Positions 27,612 through 36,545 of a DNA stretch of 64,000 bases are shown here, piece by piece. Source of the stretch: Chitinophagaceae bacterium. GTDB taxonomy: Bacteria > Bacteroidota > Bacteroidia > Chitinophagales > Chitinophagaceae. Every line of letters starts with the position of its first letter. The first letter of the stretch is position 1. Location: positions 186,001 through 250,000 of the forward strand of contig JADKIE010000004.1 in assembly GCA_016721385.1 (NCBI GenBank), given 5' to 3'. The translations under genes were made by a program, and so were the position numbers. The notes beneath the pieces were generated by a model that saw only the letters and a program-made list of their open reading frames with translations, searched no databases and was not told the DNA's origin.

Positions 27612-27710
27612 GGATTGCAGAGCGGTCGAATGCGGCGGTCTTGCCCGAAGGATCCTTTGGAAAAACCGTTGACTGTCACAGGTCCGGGGGTTCGAATCCC
27701 TCTCTCTCCG
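27612..27710 (+). pseudogene. Interrupted tRNA-Ser copy with a palindromic insert in the anticodon loop
   Basis: From the D arm onward this copy matches the tRNA-Ser at 27241 base for base: GCAGAGCGGTCGAATGCGG, then the whole variable and T arms and the 3' acceptor. There are two exceptions. The 5' acceptor is reduced to GGATT, and 18 bases (27644-27661) are inserted in the anticodon loop between positions 35 and 36. The insert contains CCGAAGGATCCTTTGG (27645-27660), a palindrome with one G-T pair. It cannot fold as a normal tRNA. Confidence 0.85.
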
Positions 27711-27715
27711 CTTGA

Positions 27716-27744
27716 AGCCTTAATTGCAAAATGCAGTTAAGGCT
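27716..27744 (+). terminator. Terminator after the interrupted tRNA-Ser copy
   Basis: The 13-bp stem AGCCTTAATTGCA / TGCAGTTAAGGCT has one T-G pair and a 3-base loop, and is followed by TTCTTATTTTT. Confidence 0.75.
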
Positions 27745-27844
27745 TTCTTATTTTTAATAGCTATTCCTCCTTTTATAACACTATCACTTTTACACTGCTG
27801 TAAATTGCTACACACCACCTATACAAGTGGGGGTTGAGCCACTT

Positions 27845-27917
27845 TTAACCCACTGTTAACCCAATGATAACCCAGTATTAAGCCACTTTATAAAGAAGTG
27901 GGTTAACAGTGGGCTAA
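27845..27917. repeat. Long inverted repeat
   Basis: TTAACCCACTGTTAACCC (27845-27862) is mirrored at 27900-27917 with one mismatch. Between the arms are another AACCCA unit and a nested CCACTT/AAGTGG pair, giving a cruciform-prone block of about 73 bases. No T run follows, so a terminator role is doubtful. Confidence 0.7.
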
Positions 27918-28190
27918 TTATATTTTAATAATCTAAAAATAATTATTTGTTTAAGGATGCAGCAAAACTGCTTGAAAGATAGCCTTTGTTATGTGCCAAT
28001 AGCTGTAAACATCTGCTTAGGATAAACGATAAAGTATTTCTAAAACATGGAGGGGTTCTTATAAACTTAAAATGTTGAAAAAAAAATAACCGAAATGTAT
28101 TTTTTACACAATAAGTAGTTTATCTTGGCAGCGTATTATTTTAAATTAATGTTAATTTTCTCAAAATTGCATTTTTTTTGCGCTTGTTAT

Positions 28191-28202
28191 GCAAACGATT
28201 GC
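28191..28202. promoter_or_regulatory. LacI-family operator-like palindrome
   Basis: GCAAACGATTGC matches GNAANCGNTTNC, the classical LacI/PurR-type half-site pattern with a central CG. It lies 35 bases before the susC start, suggesting sugar-responsive control of the locus. No lacI-like gene is in the window. Confidence 0.55.
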
Positions 28203-28236
28203 GATTACTTTTTTATTAATAACCAAAACCAATATT

Positions 28237-31200
28237 ATGCAACAAAGGGTTCTTTTGTGTCGTAAACCTTGGCTTAAAGCACTTCTACAAAAAATGGATG
28301 TAAAGAAGTTAGTTTTGCCATTACACTTATTATTAGTTTGCCAGTTTTAGCTGTTCCACTAACAGATAAATCTGCTTTAAAAGAAACTGATAAAACTTCT
28401 CTTTTAAAAGAAAAATTACAGGTAAGGTTACCGGCGAAAACGGCGAGCCATTATCTGGCGTTACAGTTGTTGAAAAAGGCGCAAGAGGCGGTACAACTAC
28501 CGATAATAACGGTAACTATACCATTATGGCCGAAAGTACCGGAACATTAGTATTTAGCAGTGTTGGTTACGAGGATGTAGAAGTAAAAGTTAGCGGACGA
28601 TCTGTAATAGATGTAAAACTAACATTGTCTAATAGGAAAATTGACGAGGTTGTTGTTGTTGGTTATGGCACACAAAAAAAGTGTGGTAACTGGTGCAATT
28701 TCAAAAGTAACGGCTAGAGATTTAGAAAAAGTACCTAGCGGACGGATTGAGCAAACTTTACAAGGTAGAGTGGCTGGTGTTACTATTATGCAAAACTCTG
28801 GCCAACCTGGTTCAGCTTCTACAATAAGGGTACGTGGTGTTACCACTTTTGGTGATGGCGGTAACAATCCTCTTTGGGTGGTTGATGGTGTAGTTGTAGA
28901 TGCAGGAGGTATTGGCTACATTAACCAAGCAGATATAGAATCTATTGAGGTATTGAAAGATGCTACTTCTGCAGCTATATTTGGTACAAGAGCTGCTACT
29001 GGTGTAATAATGGTAACTACTAAAAAAGGTAGAGCTGGTAAATTAAGCGTAAGCTATAATGGATATGTTGGAACATCTGCTCCTGCAAAGGTACTTAGCC
29101 TATTAAATGCTACTCAATATGGTGCTTTAATTAATGAACGTAATGTAGCTGGTGGTGGAACAGTTAAATATACTGACTTAAGTGTATTAGGAAAAGGAAC
29201 AGATTGGCAAAAAGAAATATTTAACAATAACGCTAAACGCTCTAATCATGAAATAAGCCTTAGCGGTGGTTCTGATAAATCAACCTTTTACATGTCATTT
29301 GGCTATCAAAATACTGAAGGTATTGTAGCTTCAGATATTTCAAATTTTGAAAAATATAGTGCTAGATTAAATTCTACACATAAAATAGGCAAAATTTTTA
29401 CTATAAACCAAACATTGGGTTATACATATAGTAAACAAAGAGGGCTGGGTAATACCAATAGTGAATTTGGAGGGCCTTTAAGCTCTGCTATAAACTTAGA
29501 CCCTACCACTCCTGTATTTGAAACAGATCCTATTAAATTAGCTAACCCTGGATTATATCCAACAGGTAACACATCTGTAGGCCCAGCAATAAGAGATGAT
29601 AATGGTAATGTGTATGGCATTTCACAAGCAGGTGTGCAAGAAATGTAGAATCCATTAGCTTATATTAGAACAAGATTAGGCCAGTATGGTTATGGTAATG
29701 ATTTAGTGGGTAATCTTTCTTTAGAAGCAGCTATTACAAAAGATATAAAAGTAAAATCTACCGTTTCGGGTAAGATGGCATTTTGGGGTGCACAAGGCTT
29801 TACACCAAGCTTTTATATGGGTTCTGGTGGAGGTTTATCAGTGGCCACTAATAGTATGTTTAAAGAGCAACACCACCGTAATTATTTAAATTTAGAAAAC
29901 ACTTTAAATTATACTAAAAACTGGCGTGACCACAATTTTACAGTATTACTTGGGCAAGCTGCATATAAAGAAAATGTAGGTGGTGGAAATGGCTTTTCAT
30001 TCCAAGGCTTACCTGTAAATAACTATAAAGAAGCTTCATTTGGTTTCTTTAATGCTGCTACTATGGTTTATTCTGCTAGTGCATACTCAACTGAAGGTAA
30101 CGCTAGCAACAACTGGCACATTTTATCTTCATTATTTGGTCGTTTAAATTATACTTATAAAGAAAAGTATTTATTTACTGGTATTATCCGTAGAGATGGT
30201 AGTAACAGATTTGGTACAAATAATAAGTATGGTAATTTCCCAGGAGCTTCTGTAGGATGGATTGTATCTAAAGAAGATTTTTGGAAATCTAATAAGTATA
30301 TAAATAATTTAAAAATTAGAGGTGGTTTTGGTAAAGTAGGTAACGATGCTATTGGCGAATATGGTTATTTATCTTTAGTAGGTGCTGGTTATAATTATTC
30401 CTTTGGTAATGCCAATGCAATTGTTGCTGGTAATGCCCCAAGATCTATTGATAACCCAGATTTACATTGGGAATCTACCAACCAAATAAATGCAGGTTTT
30501 GAAGCTGCTTTACTTGGCAATAAATTAAATATTACTGTTGATTACTACAAGAAAAAAACAGATGGCATTTTACGTCCAGTAAATATCCCTGGTTATGTTG
30601 GTGTAACTGGTCTTCCTTTGGGTAATGTAGCCGATATGGAAAACAGTCGTATTGAGGTAGCAATGAGCTACCGCCACAAATTAGGCCCTGTTAATTTTTC
30701 TGCAAGTGGCAACTTTGCAACGTTGAAAAACAAAGTTACCCATGTAGCTAGCGATGCAGATTTTATTGCAGGTTATGCAGGTTTTCAATCAATGGGTACT
30801 GTTACTAGAATTCAAAAAGGCCAATCCTTTAACTCATTCTTTGGATATCAAACAGCTGGCATTTTCCAAAATCAAGCAGAAATTGATGCTTACAAAAATT
30901 CAACAGGTGGTTTAATACAACCCAATGCAAGACCTGGTGATTTTAAATGGGTAGATGCAAATGGTGATGGCACTATAAGTAACGATGATAAGGATAAAGT
31001 ATTTTTAGGTACTAGCCTTCCAAAAATAACTTTTGGTCTTACTTTAAATTTTGATTATAAAGGTTTTGACTTGATGGCATTTGCACAAGGCGCTGCTGGC
31101 AATAAAATTTTCCAAGGTTTACGTCGATTAGATATTGCTAATGCCAATTATCAAACTGTGGCTATGAGCCGCTGGACAGGCGAAGGTACTTCTAATACAT

Positions 31201-31502
31201 ACCCTCGTTTAACAAGTACAGATCCTAATGGCAATTTTGGTAAAATGTCTGATTTCTATTTAGAAAAAGGAGATTATTTACGTTTAAAAGTATTACAACT
31301 TGGCTATACAGTAGCTCCTAACAAAGTATTAAATAAAATAGGTGCTAATAGATTAAGAGTATATGTTTCTGCAGAAAATTTATTAACCTTAACTAAATAT
31401 ACTGGATACGATCCTGAAGTAGGTGGAAGCGTTTTTGGAGTTGACAAAGGTCAATATCCACAAGCCCGTTCATTCATGGTGGGAGCACAATTACAATTTT
31501 AA
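28237..31502 (+). CDS. SusC/RagA-family TonB-linked outer-membrane glycan importer (frame breaks)
   Basis: This is an outer-membrane beta-barrel of about 1,088 codons that imports oligosaccharides with TonB energy. ATG 28237 opens a long signal region (MQQRVLLCRKPWLKALLQ). A carboxypeptidase-like regulatory domain follows (VTGENGEPLSGVTVVEKG, TTTDNNGNYTI), then the TonB-box/plug start VVVGYGTQKKSVVTGAISKV, GRVAGVTIMQNSGQPGSASTIRVRG and the barrel, ending in FMVGAQLQF. Lesions: T4 for T5 near 28316, one near 28430, A7 for A8 near 28674, and an in-frame TAG near 29645-29650 where loss of three A residues from ENVENP would explain the stop. It is the first gene of the polysaccharide utilisation locus and is followed 29 bases later by susD. 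Confidence 0.92.
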
Positions 31503-31531
31503 ACCTAACTAATTAAATAAAAATTAATAAC

Positions 31532-33049
31532 ATGAAAAAAGTAAATAAAAAAATTGTTTTGCTTTTTGTAATATTAATGACGTTTACATTAATTTCTTGC
31601 AAAAAAGATTTTTTAGATGTGCCGCCAAAGGGTACAACTTTAACAGAAAATTTTTACAAAACCCGTAATGATGCTTATGCTGCATTAGTAGCTACTTACG
31701 ATGTAGTTAGAAAAAATACTGGAGGTTTTGAAAATATGGTATCAATGATGAATGCTGGTTCTGATGATAACGTAGCTGGCGGTGCATCGCCTACAGATGG
31801 TGCAGGCATACATGCATTTGATAATTTTACATTAACACCAACAGTAATGCCAGGTAGTTATTGGAACGATTACTACCAAGGTATTTTTAGAGCTAATATT
31901 TTATTATCAAAAATAGATGCTATACCAATGGATGCTGCCGAAAAAGCAAGATTTATTGGAGAAACAAAAGCTTTAAGAGCTCACTATTATTTTAATTTGG
32001 TAAGAATGTTTAAAAACATTCCTTTGATTTTAGAAGTGTTAACTCCATCTACTATGTATGAGGTTACACAGGCAAACCCAACTGATGTTTACACACGAAT
32101 TGAAAAGGATTTAACTGATGCTGTTGCAGCATTGCCTATCACGGTTCCTACTTCAGAATTAGGTAGATGGTCTAAGGGAAGTGCACAAGCTTTGTTGGGA
32201 AAAGTTTATTTGTATCAAAATAAAAATTCACTTGCGGCTGCACAATTTTTGGAAGTAAACGGTACGCCAGGCAGTACAAGCATTTATGGTTACAGACTTT
32301 TAAGTAACTATAGCGATTTATGGTCGTTCACTAATAAATTTAATACCGAATCTGTTATAGAATGTACACATAGCAATCAATCAAAAAATGATTGGGGCTT
32401 TTGGGGTAGTGGTGCAGACGAAGGCAATACATTTAATGTAATGGTAGGTATTAGAGGATACACCAGAAGATCAGGTACAGCAGCACCAGCAGCTATGCCA
32501 GGCGGGTGGAGTTTTAGCACCTTTACTCAAAGTTTTTATGATGCTATAAAAACTGACCCTCGTTTTGGAGCAACAGTTTTAGATTTAAAAGCATTTGAAA
32601 CAGCAGGGGAAATATCTTACACACATGGTGATGATGATTTAGGGTATTACTTAAATAAGTTTATGCCACGTCCAGAAAATAATACAACACTAGGTGGTGC
32701 TCAAGAATTAAACTATACTCAAAATAGTTATATCATAAGACTAGCAGATACCTACTTAATGGAAGCAGAAGCATTGGGTGGTGTTGGTACTAGAGCTCAA
32801 GCATTGTTAGATGCAGTAAGAGCAAGAGTGGGATTGCCATCTGTACCAGTTTCATTAGCGGCTATTAAAGCAGAAAGAAGATTAGAGTTGGGCGGTGAAG
32901 GACATCGTTTCTTTGATTTGGTAAGATGGGGTGAAGCTGCTTCCAAACTTAGTAGTAAAGGTTTTGTTGCTGGTAAAAATGAAATTTTCCCAATTCCATT
33001 TAGAGAATTACAGGGAACTAAATTAGTGCAAAATCCTGGTTACAATTAA
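31532..33049 (+). CDS. SusD/RagB-family glycan-binding lipoprotein
   Basis: The intact 505-residue surface lipoprotein has the lipobox TLISCKKDFLDVPPKG, a typical SusD start. TPR-like helical features of the family are visible: NFYKTRNDAYAALVATYDVV, RFIGETKALRAHYYFNLVRMFKNIPLI, GSAQALLGKVYLY and the C-terminal RRLELGGEGHRFFDLVRWGEA. It caps the SusC barrel and captures the polysaccharide. The next lipoprotein gene follows 20 bases later. Confidence 0.95.
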   Translation: MKKVNKKIVLLFVILMTFTLISCKKDFLDVPPKGTTLTENFYKTRNDAYAALVATYDVVRKNTGGFENMVSMMNAGSDDNVAGGASPTDGAGIHAFDNFTLTPTVMPGSYWNDYYQGIFRANILLSKIDAIPMDAAEKARFIGETKALRAHYYFNLVRMFKNIPLILEVLTPSTMYEVTQANPTDVYTRIEKDLTDAVAALPITVPTSELGRWSKGSAQALLGKVYLYQNKNSLAAAQFLEVNGTPGSTSIYGYRLLSNYSDLWSFTNKFNTESVIECTHSNQSKNDWGFWGSGADEGNTFNVMVGIRGYTRRSGTAAPAAMPGGWSFSTFTQSFYDAIKTDPRFGATVLDLKAFETAGEISYTHGDDDLGYYLNKFMPRPENNTTLGGAQELNYTQNSYIIRLADTYLMEAEALGGVGTRAQALLDAVRARVGLPSVPVSLAAIKAERRLELGGEGHRFFDLVRWGEAASKLSSKGFVAGKNEIFPIPFRELQGTKLVQNPGYN

Positions 33050-33069
33050 TTATATTTAAATCAATAATA

Positions 33070-34224
33070 ATGAAAAAAATAAAAATCATATTTGGCTTTG
33101 CAGCATTAATGTTTGTTGCATCAAGCTGTAGCAAGATGGATGGTATTGATGGCGATACATCTTTTGTAAGCACAGCGGCCTCTGGTAATTTGGCTAAAAT
33201 ATTTGATATTAGCACAGATAATTCCGGTAATGTAAAAGTTACTCCAATAGGCAATGGCTTTACATCTGCTACTATCAATTTTGGCCATGGTACAGGTGCT
33301 GCCGGTACGGCAACTATCACACCGGCAGGTAGTGCAACACATGCTTATCCCGAAGGAGCATATACTGTAACAATTATTTCTACCGATATTGCAGGCAAGC
33401 AAACCACAAATACTTATCCGCTTACAATTACTTATACTGCTCCGTTAAATGTTGCAGCAAATCTTTCCGGCGGTAAAAATGGTGTAGCTGCTAAGCCAAC
33501 TGCAACAGGCGCATCTTCTTTCTTAGTTTACTTTGGCGATGTAGTTAACGAGGTTGGTACTCCATGTGCTGTTGGTGGTATGGTCAATCACCTTTATGCT
33601 GCTGCTGGCACATACAATGTAAAAGTTGTTGCCATAAGTGGTAATGCTACTTATGCAGGTGCTGCTAAAAGTGAAGTAATTGTACCAAGAACCATTGCTG
33701 CTTTCCCTGCAGCTCCATTCTTTGTACCAATTACTTTTGATGATGCTGCTGTAAGTTATTTCTTTGGAACCTTTGGTGGTGGACAGGCTTATGCAACTGT
33801 TGCAAACCCTAGTATGACTGGAATTAATACAACTGCATCTGTTGGTAGATGGACAAGAGGTTGGGAAAACTGGAGTGGTACATACAGTCCGTTAAGTTTT
33901 TATACTGATTTTGCAACTACCAAAAAAATAAAAGTGTTAGTTTATAATACTGATCCTACTTTAGTAGGTAAAACACTTAATTGCGAATTAGAAGATGCTT
34001 TAGGTGGTATACCCGGCAATGGAGTTGGCGTTAAAAAGGTTGCACTTACTACTTCGGGTGCTTGGGAAGAATTAGTCTTTGATTTTAGCACAACTGCTTT
34101 AACCGCTAATGCAAAATTTGGTCAACTTGTTTTTAGATTTAATGACTCTTACTCTGGTAATACACCCGGACAAGGTGGTCAAGGAACAGTTCTTTACATT
34201 GATAATATCAGATTAACTAATTAA
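33070..34224 (+). CDS. PKD-like surface glycan-binding lipoprotein
   Basis: The 384-residue lipoprotein (MFVASSCSKMDG) has two PKD/Ig-like segments (about residues 40-210, e.g. ATHAYPEGAYTVTIIST and MVNHLYAAAGTYNVKVVAIS). A C-terminal beta-sandwich (about 220-384: PITFDDAAVSYFFGTFGGG, SVGRWTRGWENWSG, LYIDNIRLTN) resembles a carbohydrate-binding module. Its place right after SusD is that of a surface glycan-binding protein. The ligand is inferred only from the neighbouring hydrolases. The ORF is intact. Confidence 0.8.
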   Translation: MKKIKIIFGFAALMFVASSCSKMDGIDGDTSFVSTAASGNLAKIFDISTDNSGNVKVTPIGNGFTSATINFGHGTGAAGTATITPAGSATHAYPEGAYTVTIISTDIAGKQTTNTYPLTITYTAPLNVAANLSGGKNGVAAKPTATGASSFLVYFGDVVNEVGTPCAVGGMVNHLYAAAGTYNVKVVAISGNATYAGAAKSEVIVPRTIAAFPAAPFFVPITFDDAAVSYFFGTFGGGQAYATVANPSMTGINTTASVGRWTRGWENWSGTYSPLSFYTDFATTKKIKVLVYNTDPTLVGKTLNCELEDALGGIPGNGVGVKKVALTTSGAWEELVFDFSTTALTANAKFGQLVFRFNDSYSGNTPGQGGQGTVLYIDNIRLTN

Positions 34225-34238
34225 TAAAACTTTATAAC

Positions 34239-35180
34239 ATGAAGAAGAATATGAAATTTCTTTTAGGCGCAACACTGCTTGTTTTGGCATTTAGTAGTTG
34301 CAAAAAAAAGGATTACAGTTTGGGTGATTTAACGGCACCTTCAAACATTGTAATTACCGCAGATCTTGTTGGAGCAACTGCAGCCTTACCAAATGGTGAT
34401 GGTAGCGGAGATGTTAACTTTACCATTACTGCCGATAATGCATTGTCTTATAAAATAGATTATGATGCAAGCAATGCTGTAGATCTTGTTTTTTTACCAA
34501 ATGGTAAAACAACAAAAAAGTACACCACACTTGGTGTAAATACGTACCGTGTTACAGCTGTAGCTTACGGTAAAGGGGGTACATCATCTACAATAACAAA
34601 AGATATTACTGTAAAAAGTAATTTTGTGCCGGCGGCTCAAATTGTAACAGACTTAACAAATAATGCCTCAAAAACATGGGGCGTTAATAAAGATGTGGCA
34701 GGCCATTTTGGTGTAGGTCCTTGGGATCCGGGATGTTACACAGGTTGCTGGTGGTCGGCAGCTATTAATGAAAAAGTAAGTTGCTGTAACTGTTTTTATA
34801 CTGCACGTTTTACATTTACAAAAGTATCTGCTACATCATATACTTTAACAGTAGCTACACCTGATGGTGTATTTACTAAAACAGGCACCTTGGCTGGTGG
34901 TTTACCTGGTATTCCTGCATCTGGTGGAGAGGGTTGTTATCCTTACGCAGGAGGAACATCCAGTTTCTCTTTTGGCCCATCTACCTCTGGTTTAGTTGGT
35001 ACTACTGCTAATCCTACTACAAGTACTGCAATTAATTTAGCAGGGACCAACACATTTATTGGCTATGGTTCTTTATTAAAAGAGTACGAAATTTTAAAAA
35101 TTACTCCAACCGAACTTAGATTAAGAGCACGAGGTACCGAAACCGGAAACTCTTGGAACTTAATATTAAAAGCCTATTAA
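34239..35180 (+). CDS. Lipoprotein of the glycan locus, unknown fold
   Basis: The intact 313-residue lipoprotein (LLVLAFSSCKKKDYSLGDLTAPSN) begins with an Ig/PKD-like region (about 25-125). A Cys-rich segment follows (DPGCYTGCWWSAAINEKVSCCNCFYTARFTF; six Cys in about 25 residues). A C-terminal part with FIGYGSLLKEYEILKITPTELRLRARG resembles lipocalin-like or SusE/SusF-region domains. I do not recognise the family with certainty. The position suggests glycan binding. A strong terminator ends this transcript at 35201. Confidence 0.7.
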   Translation: MKKNMKFLLGATLLVLAFSSCKKKDYSLGDLTAPSNIVITADLVGATAALPNGDGSGDVNFTITADNALSYKIDYDASNAVDLVFLPNGKTTKKYTTLGVNTYRVTAVAYGKGGTSSTITKDITVKSNFVPAAQIVTDLTNNASKTWGVNKDVAGHFGVGPWDPGCYTGCWWSAAINEKVSCCNCFYTARFTFTKVSATSYTLTVATPDGVFTKTGTLAGGLPGIPASGGEGCYPYAGGTSSFSFGPSTSGLVGTTANPTTSTAINLAGTNTFIGYGSLLKEYEILKITPTELRLRARGTETGNSWNLILKAY

Positions 35181-35200
35181 TTATTTTCGTTTTAAATAGT

Positions 35201-35232
35201 AAAAGGAGAAGTGTAAAAGCTTCTCCTTTTTT
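35201..35232 (+). terminator. Terminator after the SusCD-lipoprotein operon
   Basis: The perfect 11-bp stem AAAAGGAGAAG / CTTCTCCTTTT has an 8-base loop and a trailing T run. It separates the binding/import genes from the hydrolase genes. Confidence 0.88.
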
Positions 35233-35277
35233 ATTTAATTGGTTTTATTTTATGGATAATAAAAAGTAACTTACACT

Positions 35278-36491
35278 ATGAAACATAATAAAATTTTAGC
35301 CTCTTTTTTCATTATTTTTTTCAGTGTACTTATCATAGCATCTTGCGGTAAGGGTGATAGTACTCCTCCGCCTACACCAACGGTTTTACCTGTTTTGTCT
35401 GTTACGGATGCTTCTACGGCAAGAGTGGCAACAGCAACGTCTATGCGCTTTTATGTTTCTTTAAATAAAGCTTCAAGCAGCATTGTTACAGTAGATTATA
35501 CTTTGCAAGACGGGACTGCTATTTCACCAAGAGATTATACCGCAGCATCAGGCACAATTTCAATTCCAGCCAATCAAACATCCACAAGTGTAGAGGTGAT
35601 AATTAGCGGAGATCCTACTAGTGTTCGTCAACCCAATTTAGAGTTTACTATAGCATTAAGCAATCCAAAAAATTGCACATTAAGTGCAACTTCGGCAAAA
35701 GGAACAATTGTAACTGAAGATGGTACTTTTTTATCAACGGATAATACAGGTTATACAACTCCAACATCTTACCCCGGTTATACATTAACATGGAGTGATG
35801 AATTTTCTGGCAGTACTTTAAACTTAAGTGATTGGAATCAGGAAATAGGAAACGGTACAGGAGGCTGGGGAAATAATGAGTTGGAATATTATACCAATAG
35901 TACAAAAAATACATTTGTATCTAACGGTAATTTAATAATAGAGGCAAGAAAAGAAAGTATTGGAGGCTTTAACTATTCCAGCGGAAGAATGACCACACAA
36001 AATAAAAGACATTCAAATTTGGACGGATAGATATTAGAGCCAAACTGCCCGTAACAAAAGGAATGTGGCCTGCATTGTGGATGTTAGGTTCTAACATTAG
36101 CAGTGTTGGTTAGCCACAATGTGGCGAAATGGATATTATGGAATTAGTGGGTTCAAATCCAAATAGAAGTGTTGGTACACTACATTGGAAAAATACAGCA
36201 AATGTGCATGCCAGTAAAGGCGCTAATTATTTTTTGCCCAGTGGCGATTTTAGCCAGCAGTTTCATGTATTTAGCATGATATGGGTACAGGATTTAGTTA
36301 AAATTTATGTAGATGACCAATTGTATGTAACAGTAGCAGCAAGCGATATTAGCCCGGCATTTAACCCATTTAATGCTGATCAGTTTTTTATATTTAATGT
36401 AGCTGTTGGTGGCGATTGGCCCGGGCCTCCAGATGCAAGTACCAACTTTCCACAAAGAATGTTTGTAGATTATGTGAGGGTTTTTCAGTAA
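35278..36491 (+). CDS. GH16 endo-beta-glucanase lipoprotein with Calx-beta domain (frameshift and nonsense codon)
   Basis: This exported glycoside hydrolase of about 404 codons has the lipobox IIASCGKGD, a Pro/Thr linker and a Calx-beta-like domain (about 35-140: ARVATATSMRFYVSLNKASSSIVTVDYTLQDGTA). The GH16 domain follows (YTLTWSDEFSGSTLNLSDWNQEIGNGTGGWGNNELEYYT) with the catalytic GEMDIMELVG (ExDxxE) and C-terminal MFVDYVRVFQ. Near 36005 one A is missing (repair: NKKTFKFGRIDIRAKLP). At 36111-36113 a TAG replaces the family Trp (VG-W-PQCGEMD). Laminarinase/beta-1,3-glucanase activity is the best guess. Confidence 0.88.
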
Positions 36492-36545
36492 AAGTTTAGG
36501 AATTCAATTTTCATTCTTGGTTGGTTTTGTAATAAAAATAATTAT

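Larger units (their letters stand above)
27745..28236. other. Intergenic region upstream of the SusC/SusD locus
   Basis: About 490 bases without a gene. It holds a large inverted repeat (27845-27862 with 27900-27917, 17 of 18 matched) with a nested CCACTT/AAGTGG hairpin, and a LacI-type operator at 28191-28202. A weak minus-7-like TATCTTGG lies at 28121-28128. Confidence 0.6.

Noticed and set aside
27612..27710. Second copy as a functional tRNA-Ser with an intron
   Set aside because: Its 5' acceptor strand is reduced and cannot pair with the 3' strand, the insert is not at a known intron position, and it is too short for a self-splicing intron.
27845..27917. CRISPR-like array from the repeated AACCCA units
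   Set aside because: Units are short, irregularly spaced and mainly inverted; no direct repeats of 25-40 bases with unique spacers.
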